NCBI RefSeq assembly: GCF_039928515.1 | Contig: NZ_JBDSSZ010000293.1 | Length of the DNA: 13,527 nucleotides | Strand: one strand, 5' to 3' | Source: Capsulimonas sp039928515 | GTDB taxonomy: Bacteria > Armatimonadota > Armatimonadia > Armatimonadales > Capsulimonadaceae | Part shown: positions 7,281 through 13,527 of the stretch, one piece after another | How the letters are laid out: every line of letters begins with the position of its first letter | Numbering within the stretch: position 1 is the stretch's first letter | Made by a program: the position numbers and the translations under genes | Notes under the pieces: model-generated | What the model was told of the DNA's origin: nothing | Database searches by the model: none | What the model saw: the letters and a program-made list of their open reading frames with translations, nothing else

Positions 7281-7310
7281 AGTATACCGATTGGGGGAGT
7301 TGGAAGTCAA
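7281..7310 (-). promoter_or_regulatory. Promoter of the aminotransferase-rnc-mtnP operon
   Basis: Minus strand TTGACT (7310-7305), 18-base spacer, TATACT (7286-7281), close to sigma-70 consensus. Transcription would begin near 7274, giving a leader of about 26 bases that contains GGAGG (7263-7259), placed 10 bases before the ATG at 7248. The same TATACTAG block with an 18-base spacer occurs before miaA. Confidence 0.65.
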
Positions 7311-7374
7311 GGAGAATGGCGCCAAACATGCCTACTCGCCAGGTTCTGCAGAGCGCGCAAAATGACGCTGGCGG

Positions 7375-7734
7375 CTAACCCTGCGCGGTCTTCATCCAGG
7401 GTGTTTTCCAGGCGTGCTGCACGGAATCGAACACGCTGAACTCCAGTTCCATCATCTGAAGCGCGCGCCAAATCCGTCCGCCCTTGCGGGCGGCGATGCG
7501 AACGGGCGTCGGCTGATCGCGCAGGCGCAGCAGCCAGCGCAAACCGTCGGTGTCCGTGTAGGGAGCCGAGGTGGCGTCCAGAAGAACGTAGCGAGCGTGT
7601 TCGGCGGCGGCGTAGTGGGTAATATGCTCGGGCGAAGGGGCTGAACCATCGATGGCGCAGGACGACCGGATGACCAGCACGCGCCCTGCGGGGTGCATGG
7701 TCACGGATAACTGAGGCGTGGTTGCTTTGGCCAT
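7375..7734 (-). CDS. STAS-domain protein, anti-sigma-factor antagonist-like
   Basis: A 119-residue protein with the layout of a single STAS domain, as in SpoIIAA/RsbV-type anti-sigma antagonists. It has an N-terminal beta-rich part, then YVLLDATSAPYTDTDGLRWL (49-68), matching the family pattern of a beta-strand, a D-S-S-G-L loop and a helix, and a C-terminal VFDSVQHAW (101-109) similar to the FxSxxEAL ending of these proteins. The loop reads DTDGL, so the position that is phosphorylated on Ser/Thr in SpoIIAA (second Ser of DSSG) is Asp. If the alignment is right, it cannot be switched by phosphorylation in the normal way. No partner anti-sigma kinase is in the window. The start has GGGAG 12 bases upstream. 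Family call is moderate; role unknown. Confidence 0.6.
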   Translation of the reverse strand: MAKATTPQLSVTMHPAGRVLVIRSSCAIDGSAPSPEHITHYAAAEHARYVLLDATSAPYTDTDGLRWLLRLRDQPTPVRIAARKGGRIWRALQMMELEFSVFDSVQHAWKTPWMKTAQG

Positions 7735-7779
7735 AAGTGGATCGATCTCCCGACTCCGTCATCCGTCTCGCCATTGATT

Positions 7780-7787
7780 ACTATACT
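7780..7787. promoter_or_regulatory. Overlapping divergent -10 elements
   Basis: The sequence ACTATACT reads as TATACT on the plus strand (7782-7787) and TATAGT on the minus strand (7785-7780). It sits between the divergent STAS gene and the dehydrogenase gene, so it could serve both. Candidate -35 boxes on either side are poor, so activator help or a weak promoter is likely. A plus-strand transcript would carry a leader of about 160 bases before the ATG at 7954. Confidence 0.4.
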
Positions 7788-7953
7788 ATCGGCTGGAAAG
7801 GTTCCGGAATTCGATCCGCGATTTCACGAGTTTTTGAGAGATAGATGCGTATTCGTATGGTCAGCAACCACAACAGACGTCACGAAGGAAGACGGCCAAC
7901 GTGAGTGGAACTATGGGCCATGTCGGCCACGCCGCCGGAAGGAGTATTGCAAT

Positions 7954-9063
7954 ATGTCTGGCGTCAGTGAGGAAGTTTTGAATTTTGCCGTGATCGGCTG
8001 CGGCACCATCGGTCCGACTCATATCGGCGCCCTGCGGCAGATCGACAATGTGCACGTCCATGCGCTTTTGGACACGGTGGAGGATCGCGCGTACGCCATG
8101 GCGGCCCAGTTTGATATTCAGGGGGTCTACACCAAGCTCGACGATCTGCTCGGAGACCCAATGGTCGATGTCGTCGCAATCTGCACGCCGTCGGGGACGC
8201 ATGCGGATATTGCAGTGGCGGCGCTGCACGCGGGCAAGCATGTGATCGTTGAGAAGCCGATGGACATCTCGCTGGAGGCGTGCGACCGAATGATTGCCGC
8301 CGCCGATGAGACGGGTAAAAAGCTCACGGTAATCAGCCAGCACCGGTTCGATCACGCCACGCAATTCTTGAAAGCCGCGCTGGGTAATGGACAGTTGGGA
8401 AAGATCGTCCTCGCAGACGCCGCCGTCAAGTGGTGGCGTACTCAAGAATATTACGACTCGGGCAATTGGCGCGGCACCTGGGCGATGGACGGCGGCGGCA
8501 CCTTGATGAACCAGGGCGTGCATACCGTGGATCTGCTGCAATGGCTCGCGGGCGATGTCGAGTCGGTCTACGCTCATATTCGCACGTCGGGGCATGACCG
8601 AATTGAGGTGGAGGACATCGCCGTGGCGGCGCTGACCTTCACCGGCGGCGCCGTGGGAACGCTGACGGCGACCACCTGCGCCTATCCCGGCATGCCCGTG
8701 CGCATCGATGTGATTGGGACGGAAGGTTCGGCGACGATCGAAGCGGACACCCTGCGCTCCATGACGCTGAAAAAAGGCGACACGCATCTGAGCGACGCCG
8801 TCGCCTCGCATGCGCTGTCCGTGGCGCAGGGCGGGTCCGCGTCGGTGGTCCACGCGGCGGCGGAGCGCTCGACGGCCGCCGACCCCGGCGCGGTCTGGGG
8901 CGACGCCCACCGGGCGCAGATCGAAGACTTTTTACATGCCGTCCGCACCGATGGAACGCCATTAATCGATGGACGCGCCGGACGCAAGCCTCTAGAGATC
9001 ATCCTGGCTGTATACGAATCGGCGCGCACCGGGCTGCCCGTGAAGCTGGGAGCCGTCTCCTAA
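7954..9063 (+). CDS. Gfo/Idh/MocA family dehydrogenase, WlbA/WbpB-like
   Basis: An NAD(P)-dependent dehydrogenase acting on a sugar, sugar alcohol or nucleotide sugar. The N-terminal Rossmann fold has VIGCGTIGPTHIGAL (13-27); EKP (100-102) is the family's cofactor and catalytic Lys motif; and GGTLMNQGVHTVDLLQWL (181-198) carries the catalytic His190. The central stretch (KWWRTQEYYDSGNWRGTW, then MDGGGTLMNQ) resembles UDP-GlcNAc(A) 3-dehydrogenases of the WlbA/WbpB group, which suggests but does not prove a nucleotide-sugar substrate. The frame is open upstream to a TTG at 7774, but that lies before the -10 element, and the extra residues look non-conserved. The ATG at 7954 has a strong GGAAGGAG nine bases upstream and is chosen. 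It ends directly against the permease start. Confidence 0.88.
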   Translation: MSGVSEEVLNFAVIGCGTIGPTHIGALRQIDNVHVHALLDTVEDRAYAMAAQFDIQGVYTKLDDLLGDPMVDVVAICTPSGTHADIAVAALHAGKHVIVEKPMDISLEACDRMIAAADETGKKLTVISQHRFDHATQFLKAALGNGQLGKIVLADAAVKWWRTQEYYDSGNWRGTWAMDGGGTLMNQGVHTVDLLQWLAGDVESVYAHIRTSGHDRIEVEDIAVAALTFTGGAVGTLTATTCAYPGMPVRIDVIGTEGSATIEADTLRSMTLKKGDTHLSDAVASHALSVAQGGSASVVHAAAERSTAADPGAVWGDAHRAQIEDFLHAVRTDGTPLIDGRAGRKPLEIILAVYESARTGLPVKLGAVS

Positions 9064-9822
9064 GTGAATTTAAGTGGTAACCAATGGCTGATCGCGCTGC
9101 TCTGCGCGTTTATGGTCGGCCTCTCTAAAACTGGGTTCTCGGGCGTCAGCATTATCACCGTGGCCCTGTTCGCCATGATGATGCCGGCGCGCGAATCGAC
9201 GGGCGTCGTGCTTCCTTTGCTGATCGTCGCCGATGTCGTCGCCGTCACGGCGTTTCGGCGTCACGCCGTCTGGTCGCATCTCTGGCGCATGTTTCCCTGG
9301 GCCGCCGCCGGGATCGTCCTTGGCTGGGGAACCATGCAATGCATCCATAACGACAACATCATCAAGCTGATGATCGGCGTGATCTTGATCGTCATGGTGT
9401 CCATGCAATGGGCGCAGCGATTAAAGCCGCCGACGACGGAGCCGAAGCAGACGAGCCTCGCCTACGCGGCCGCAATGGGCCTCACGGCCGGGTTCACCAC
9501 GATGACCGCAAACGCCGCCGGACCGGTCATGCTGCTGTACTTCCTAGCCATCGGCTTGCCGAAGATGGAGTTCATCGGCACTGGGGCCTGGTATTTTTGT
9601 ATTATGAACTGGTTCAAGGTCCCGTTCAGCGTGCAGATGGGCGCGATCAACGCCCATTCGCTGCTGTTCGACCTGAAGCTGGCGCCGCTGGTGGTGGTCG
9701 GCGCGCTGACCGGCCGCTGGCTCATTAAGTATGTCGACCAGAAGGCGTTCGAAGCCCTGGCCCTTGTCTTTGCATTGATTGGCGGCGTCAAATTGATCGT
9801 TGACGGCTGGCCGCACTTTTAA
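9064..9822 (+). CDS. TauE/SafE family membrane permease
   Basis: A 252-residue hydrophobic protein with about seven or eight membrane segments (roughly 8-20, 26-40, 48-64, 76-92, 101-117, 132-165 in two parts, 200-216, 228-246). The paired family motifs are visible: GLSKTGFSG after the first helix (19-27) and GFTTMTANAAGPVMLLY in the second half (143-159). This family includes proposed exporters of sulfite, sulfoacetate and other small organic anions across the inner membrane; the substrate here is unknown. It starts with GTG directly after the TAA of the dehydrogenase gene, with GGGAG 11 bases upstream, so it is in one operon with it. The next gene's Shine-Dalgarno overlaps its stop. Confidence 0.85.
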   Translation: MNLSGNQWLIALLCAFMVGLSKTGFSGVSIITVALFAMMMPARESTGVVLPLLIVADVVAVTAFRRHAVWSHLWRMFPWAAAGIVLGWGTMQCIHNDNIIKLMIGVILIVMVSMQWAQRLKPPTTEPKQTSLAYAAAMGLTAGFTTMTANAAGPVMLLYFLAIGLPKMEFIGTGAWYFCIMNWFKVPFSVQMGAINAHSLLFDLKLAPLVVVGALTGRWLIKYVDQKAFEALALVFALIGGVKLIVDGWPHF

Positions 9823-9831
9823 GGAAAACCG

Positions 9832-11517
9832 ATGATCACTCCCGATCTCTTACGCAAGATCCCGCTCTTCGATTCGCTCACCGATGCGCTGGTGAACAAG
9901 CTCATGATTATCTGCGCCGATGTGCATCTCGGCCCCAATCAATGGCTGATCCAGGAAGGCGATATGCCCTCGTTCTTCGTTCTGGTTTCCGGCGAGATCG
10001 ATGTCATCCGCACGGTCAACGGCGATCCGAGCGTCATTGCCTCCTACAAAGCCGGAGATTTCTTCGGCGAAGTCCCCTTGCTGCTCGGTAGCGCGGCCTT
10101 CGCGAGCCTGCGCACAAAGTCGGACTGCCGCATCCTTCGCCTGGAGCGCCCTGAATTTCAATATCTGATTACGCACAGTGAAAAGATGGCGTCCAGCATC
10201 CTGCAAACCATGATGCAGCGCGTGGAGCAGATGCAGCAATTTTCAATAAATACGCCGATCGAACGCACACTCGTCATCGGTCAGCACTCAGATCTTGCGT
10301 GCTTCAAACTGCGCCAGTTTCTTTCCGGCAATCACCAGGAATTCCGATGGCTCGATCTTAACGATAATGCCTGTCACCCTTACATTCCCGCCGCGGCGCT
10401 GGAAGGCCCCTACCCTGCCGTCATTCTGCCCTCAGGCGAAGTGCTCAAGGATCCCGGCCGACGCGAGCTTGCCGAACGTCTGGGCTTACAAACAAAGCCC
10501 AGCCATGCAGAATATGACGTCGTGATCGTCGGCGGCGGTCCCGCCGGATTGGCGGCCGCCGTTTACGGCGCATCCGAGGGTTTGAAGACCCTGATGGTGG
10601 AGCGCGCCGCGCCTGGCGGTCAGGCGGGAACATCGTCGCGGATCGAAAATTATCTAGGATTCCCGACCGGCATTTCCGGCGGCGAACTGGGGCTGAGGGC
10701 GCTGGATCAGGCCAAGCGGTTTGGCGCGGAGATCTTAGTTGCCCGGGCAACGCAGTCCCTGGAAACACGCGACGGCATTCATACGATCACTCTCGACGGC
10801 GATGGCTCGATCACGACACGAACCATTATTCTCGCGACCGGCGTTTTCTGGCGTAAGCTCGACATTCCCGGCGCGGACGCGCTGCTGGGACGCGGCATCT
10901 ACTTCGGCGCCGCGCGCACGGAGGCGATGGGCGTCGCGGGTAAGGATGTCTATCTGATCGGCGGCGGCAACTCCGCAGGCCAGGCGGCGATGTTCTTCGC
11001 CGATTACGCCCGCAAGGTCACGCTGCTGATCCGCGCCTCCAATATCGATAAGGGAATGTCCCAGTATCTCATTGACCAGCTGAAAACGCGCGCGAATGTC
11101 TGCGTCGAGCTGAATAGCGCTGTCACCGCCGTTCACGGAGAATCGGCTTTGGAAGCCATTACGGTCGCCAACTCACGGACCGCAGAAGAACAGACTTACG
11201 AAACGAGTTCGCTCTTTGTGTTCATCGGCGCCGACGCTCAAACGGACTGGCTCGCGAATGCGGTCGCACGGGATGACCGAGGTTACATTCTGACCGGGCG
11301 GGACGCCATGGACTCGGGAAGATGCACCACGGACCGCTCCCGTTATTTCTTGGAGACAAGCGTGGAGGGGATTTTTGCGGCGGGAGATGTACGCCACGGC
11401 TCCGTCAAACGTGTTGCCTCCGGTGTTGGCGAGGGCAGCATGGCGATCGCCTTCATCCACCAGTACCGGGCTGCGTTCGAGGCGCGTGCGGAACCTCCGC
11501 CGTCAGTTTCGGGGTAA
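9832..11517 (+). CDS. cNMP-binding/thioredoxin-reductase-like flavoprotein, copy 1
   Basis: A 561-residue three-part fusion. Residues 1-135 form a cyclic-nucleotide-binding-type beta-roll with FFGEVPLLLG (77-86). Residues 143-225 form a glutaredoxin-like domain, RTLVIG (145-150) to FRWLDL (171-176). Residues 228-545 form a thioredoxin-reductase-like FAD/NAD(P)H enzyme: FAD loop GGGPAG (234-239), NAD(P)H loop GGGNSAG (377-383), and the FAD-binding GIFAAGDVRHGS (513-524). The redox CxxC of thioredoxin reductase is absent: the site reads YFGAARTEA (357-365). The arginine of the cNMP phosphate cassette is also missing (LLLGSAAFA). Cys157, Cys181 and Cys498 are shared with copy 2. It is the third gene of the operon with the dehydrogenase and permease, 9 bases after the permease, with AAGGA six bases before the ATG. 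It probably transfers electrons from NAD(P)H to an unknown partner. Confidence 0.85.
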   Translation: MITPDLLRKIPLFDSLTDALVNKLMIICADVHLGPNQWLIQEGDMPSFFVLVSGEIDVIRTVNGDPSVIASYKAGDFFGEVPLLLGSAAFASLRTKSDCRILRLERPEFQYLITHSEKMASSILQTMMQRVEQMQQFSINTPIERTLVIGQHSDLACFKLRQFLSGNHQEFRWLDLNDNACHPYIPAAALEGPYPAVILPSGEVLKDPGRRELAERLGLQTKPSHAEYDVVIVGGGPAGLAAAVYGASEGLKTLMVERAAPGGQAGTSSRIENYLGFPTGISGGELGLRALDQAKRFGAEILVARATQSLETRDGIHTITLDGDGSITTRTIILATGVFWRKLDIPGADALLGRGIYFGAARTEAMGVAGKDVYLIGGGNSAGQAAMFFADYARKVTLLIRASNIDKGMSQYLIDQLKTRANVCVELNSAVTAVHGESALEAITVANSRTAEEQTYETSSLFVFIGADAQTDWLANAVARDDRGYILTGRDAMDSGRCTTDRSRYFLETSVEGIFAAGDVRHGSVKRVASGVGEGSMAIAFIHQYRAAFEARAEPPPSVSG

Positions 11518-11559
11518 GCTAGTAAGATAGGCAAGAGCGTCTCAAGCGAATTTTCATCG

Positions 11560-11595
11560 GGCGGCGGTTCTTTTTACCGCTCCGCCGTGTTTGAT
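11560..11595 (+). terminator. Possible terminator after flavoprotein copy 1
   Basis: A hairpin of GGCGG (11560-11564) and CGGT (11565-11568) pairs with ACCG (11576-11579) and CCGCC (11582-11586), with a 2-base bulge and a TCTTTTT loop. It is followed by GTGTTTGATT, which is only weakly T-rich, so termination may be partial. It lies 42 bases after the copy 1 stop. Confidence 0.4.
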
Positions 11596-11601
11596 TGTCA
11601 A

Positions 11602-11642
11602 GGACATTGCGTCCACACGCTTAACTTTGGCGCACAGCGTGT
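11602..11642. promoter_or_regulatory. Inverted repeats upstream of flavoprotein copy 2
   Basis: Two short dyads lie ahead of copy 2: GGAC-ATTGC-GTCC (11602-11614) and ACACGCT (11615-11621) with AGCGTGT (11636-11642), loop 14 bases. They adjoin each other and end 24 bases before the TTG start. A possible -35 TTGTCA (11595-11600) precedes the dyads, but no convincing -10 follows at normal spacing. They may be operator sites or leader hairpins. Confidence 0.35.
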
Positions 11643-11666
11643 TCACTTCGATCGAGGACCAGTATT

Positions 11667-13352
11667 TTGATTACCCTAGATATTCTGCGACAGGTTCCCC
11701 TGTTCAGCCGGCTGGACGACAAAGAGCTTACCGACATTGCCGCAGTTTCCGCCGACGTCAACTTTCCCGCCGGACAGTGGGTTTTGCGTGAGGGGGAGCG
11801 ATCGTCGTTCTACATCTTGATCGAAGGCGGGATCGAGGTCACAAAAGAAAATCGTGGCGAGGATGTTGTGATCAAGACATACGTTCCTGGGACGTTCTTT
11901 GGGGAAGTGCCGCTGATGCTGGGCGGAAGCTCCGTCGCCGGCTTCCGGACAACGACCGACGCGCGCGTGCTCAAGATGGACGAGGCGGATTTCCACAACC
12001 TTCTGACGCGGCGCGACGACCTCACGGACTGTATCATGGAAGAGATGATACGGCGGGTCTCGCTCCTACAGCAGCTCTCCGTGCAAACTCCCGTCGACCG
12101 TATCATTCTGGTCGGCTACTCGTCCGACGTCAACTGCTACGACCTGCGGCAGTTCCTCTCAGGGAATCATCAGAATTTCCGCTGGCTCGATCCCGCCGAT
12201 CCGACGTGCCAGCCATACATCCCCGAGCAGGCGAGCGAAGGCCCCTATCCCATCGTCGTCCTTTCCAACGGGGAAGCGATTAAGTGTCCCGATAATCGCA
12301 GCTTGGCGAAACATCTTGGTCTCAAGACCGAACCGGCGGATTCGACCTACGATGTCGTCATCATCGGCGGTGGACCGGCGGGACTCGCGGCCGCTGTTTA
12401 CGGCGCCTCGGAGGGCCTTCGGACACTGATGATCGAGCGGTCGTTCCCAGGGGGCCAGGCCGGTACATCGTCACGTATTGAGAACTATTTGGGGTTTCCC
12501 ACGGGGATTTCCGGCAACGAACTCGGCGCCAAGGCGCTTCGCCAGGCGACGCGCTTTGGATCGGAGATTTTGGTGTCGCGCTCGGTTAAGGGGCTGTGTC
12601 CGAAGGGTCGTCTGCATGAGGTGGTGCTGGAAGATGGAGAAACGATCACGACACGGGTTGTCATTCTCGCGACCGGCGTCTCGTGGCGCTCACTGTTCAT
12701 CCCAGGCGCCAAATCGCTGATCGGCTGCGGCATCTTCTACGGCGCCGCGCGCACGGAGGCGATGGGTGTCGCGGGCAAGGATGTCTATCTGATCGGCGGC
12801 GGCAACTCCGCCGGACAGGCGGCAATGTTCTTCGCCGATTACGCCAGTAAAGTCACGCTGCTGATCCGCGCTTCGAATATCGAGCAGGGCATGTCCCAAT
12901 ATTTGATCGATCAGCTGAAAACACGCAAAAACATCGCCGTCGAGGTCAACTCCAGCGTCAGTTCTGTTTGCGGCGACATTACGCTCGAAGCGATCACCGT
13001 CAAGAACTCACAAACAGGCGAAAGCGTGGAGCACAAAACGGATTCCCTCTTCGTGTTCATCGGCGCCGACGCCGAGACTCACTGGCTCCCGGAAACCATC
13101 GCGCGCGATGACCGGGGCTATATCCTCACCGGCCTCGACGCCACCCTCTCCGGCCAGTGCGGCGCGGAGCGCCGTCCATTCCTTCTGGAGACCAGCGTCG
13201 CCGGCATCTTCGCGGCGGGCGATGTGCGCCACGGCTCGATCAAACGGGTCGCCTCCGGCGTCGGGGAAGGCAGCATGGCCATCGCCTTCGTGCACCAATA
13301 TCTGGCCGAGTGCGCCACGCTCGCCGAGCCGCCGCCGTCGGTTTCGGGGTAG
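11667..13352 (+). CDS. cNMP-binding/thioredoxin-reductase-like flavoprotein, copy 2
   Basis: The paralogue of the gene before it: also 561 residues, aligning without a single gap. By hand count identity is about 39% in the cNMP domain (1-140), 57% in the glutaredoxin-like middle (141-230) and 76% in 231-410, with 35 consecutive identical residues (359-393) around the NAD(P)H loop GGGNSAG. Key features repeat: FFGEVPLMLGG without the cassette Arg (77-87), FAD loop GGGPAG (234-239), IFYGAARTEA in place of the CxxC (356-365), and Cys157, Cys181 and Cys498 kept. It starts with TTG at 11667, which follows GAGGA by eight bases; copy 1 also starts MIT, so this start is supported by homology. The cNMP domain has diverged most, so the two copies likely respond to different signals while sharing chemistry. 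Confidence 0.85.
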   Translation: MITLDILRQVPLFSRLDDKELTDIAAVSADVNFPAGQWVLREGERSSFYILIEGGIEVTKENRGEDVVIKTYVPGTFFGEVPLMLGGSSVAGFRTTTDARVLKMDEADFHNLLTRRDDLTDCIMEEMIRRVSLLQQLSVQTPVDRIILVGYSSDVNCYDLRQFLSGNHQNFRWLDPADPTCQPYIPEQASEGPYPIVVLSNGEAIKCPDNRSLAKHLGLKTEPADSTYDVVIIGGGPAGLAAAVYGASEGLRTLMIERSFPGGQAGTSSRIENYLGFPTGISGNELGAKALRQATRFGSEILVSRSVKGLCPKGRLHEVVLEDGETITTRVVILATGVSWRSLFIPGAKSLIGCGIFYGAARTEAMGVAGKDVYLIGGGNSAGQAAMFFADYASKVTLLIRASNIEQGMSQYLIDQLKTRKNIAVEVNSSVSSVCGDITLEAITVKNSQTGESVEHKTDSLFVFIGADAETHWLPETIARDDRGYILTGLDATLSGQCGAERRPFLLETSVAGIFAAGDVRHGSIKRVASGVGEGSMAIAFVHQYLAECATLAEPPPSVSG

Positions 13353-13360
13353 GATAATCG

Positions 13361-13391
13361 AAAAAACAAAGCGCCCGGCAAGATGCCTGGC
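13361..13391 (-). terminator. Leftward intrinsic terminator
   Basis: On the minus strand an 8-bp stem with one mismatch (arms 13391-13384 and 13380-13373, loop TCT) is followed by GC and then the T-rich tract TTTGTTTTTT (13370-13361). This fits an intrinsic terminator for a leftward gene beyond the window, converging on the flavoprotein pair. On the plus strand there is no T-run, though the hairpin may still mark the end of copy 2 transcription. Confidence 0.5.
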
Positions 13392-13527
13392 GAATGAAGA
13401 AGCCGGCGAATGAATTCGCGCCTAGAAGTGGTGCCGGAAAGTGCCCTTTCTCAAGCCAGCTGCGATCTTTGAGGCGATTTGGGCCGTTCTTGTCGTTCAG
13501 ACAGCTGCGGCCCACTGTTTAGTAAAG
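13389..13527. repeat. Gene-free edge with direct repeat and nested palindrome
   Basis: No gene is supported here. GGCGAATGAA occurs twice (13389-13398 and 13405-13414); the second copy opens a small hairpin, GCGAA-TGAA-TTCGC (13406-13419). Further on, TGGGCCG (13480-13486) pairs with CGGCCCA (13508-13514), enclosing TGTC (13491-13494) and GACA (13500-13503) with a symmetric 4-by-4 internal loop. CAGCTGCG also appears twice (13457-13464 and 13503-13510). Whether this is a dispersed repeat or an RNA structure cannot be settled from one copy. Confidence 0.4.

Noticed and set aside
7337..7373. Inverted repeat CGCCAG/CTGGCG after the STAS gene as a terminator
   Set aside because: The loop is 25 bases and no T-run follows on the minus strand.
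7307..7774. 155-codon minus-strand frame overlapping the STAS gene
   Set aside because: Arg-rich, no motif, and it overlaps in another frame the shorter protein, which has STAS-like features and a plausible ribosome-binding site.
7774..7953. 60-residue N-terminal extension of the dehydrogenase from a TTG
   Set aside because: It precedes the family's normal N-terminus, starts before the likely -10 element, and the ATG at 7954 has a strong Shine-Dalgarno.
7861..8910. Long open frame (349 codons) on the minus strand
   Set aside because: It is antisense to the well-supported dehydrogenase, has no recognisable motif, and arises from the G+C-rich codon pattern.
13240..13515. 91-codon minus-strand frame at the right edge
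   Set aside because: Half of it is antisense to flavoprotein copy 2, it runs through the terminator-like hairpin, and no family is recognisable.
1..13527. CRISPR, tRNA, rRNA, transposase or phage genes
   Set aside because: No regularly spaced repeats, cloverleaf-like segments, rRNA motifs or mobile-element proteins were seen.

Overview
The window is a dense, ordinary-looking bacterial chromosome segment of moderately high G+C. It starts with the 3' end of a leftward gene block and ends just past a rightward one. Gene content (Hfq, MiaA, RNase III, an MTA phosphorylase, a class I aminotransferase) only says that this is a bacterium. The mixture of an arabinokinase-type glycosyltransferase, a galactokinase with a GNHTDYN motif, a Gfo/Idh/MocA dehydrogenase and cNMP-domain/thioredoxin-reductase fusions would fit a soil or plant-associated lineage such as Armatimonadota or Acidobacteriota. 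That placement is a low-confidence inference.

Leftward block, read from right to left: a STAS-domain protein (7734-7375) stands upstream. A strong promoter (7310-7281) then leads into a tightly packed operon: class I aminotransferase (7248-6043), RNase III (6046-5315), S-methyl-5'-thioadenosine phosphorylase (5336-4539), sugar-1-phosphate nucleotidyltransferase (4502-3759), galactokinase (3759-2611) and an arabinokinase-N-domain-like glycosyltransferase (2611-1547). Most junctions overlap by 1 to 22 bases. After a 103-base gap with its own consensus-like promoter come miaA (1443-490) and hfq (470-111). The left edge carries an inverted-repeat element that looks like a dispersed repeat.

The nucleotidyltransferase, galactokinase and glycosyltransferase genes form a translationally coupled trio (TAATG and TAGTG junctions). 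They could phosphorylate a free sugar, activate it to an NDP-sugar and transfer or sense it. The glycosyltransferase and the kinase together resemble, as two separate genes, the fused two-domain layout of plant L-arabinokinase (ARA1).

Rightward block: from a bidirectional -10 region at about 7780-7787 runs a Gfo/Idh/MocA dehydrogenase (7954-9063), a TauE/SafE-type permease (9064-9822) and a cyclic-nucleotide-binding/glutaredoxin-like/thioredoxin-reductase-like fusion (9832-11517). A second, gaplessly colinear copy of the fusion (11667-13352, TTG start) follows after a 149-base spacer with inverted repeats. Both copies lack the CxxC of thioredoxin reductase and the phosphate-binding arginine of the cNMP domain, but share two cysteines in the middle domain. 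By hand count they are about 62% identical overall, rising to 100% over 35 residues around the NAD(P)H site. The right edge (13353-13527) holds no gene that I can support, but has a leftward-facing terminator-like hairpin, a short direct repeat and a nested palindrome.

No tRNA, rRNA, CRISPR array or transposase was seen.
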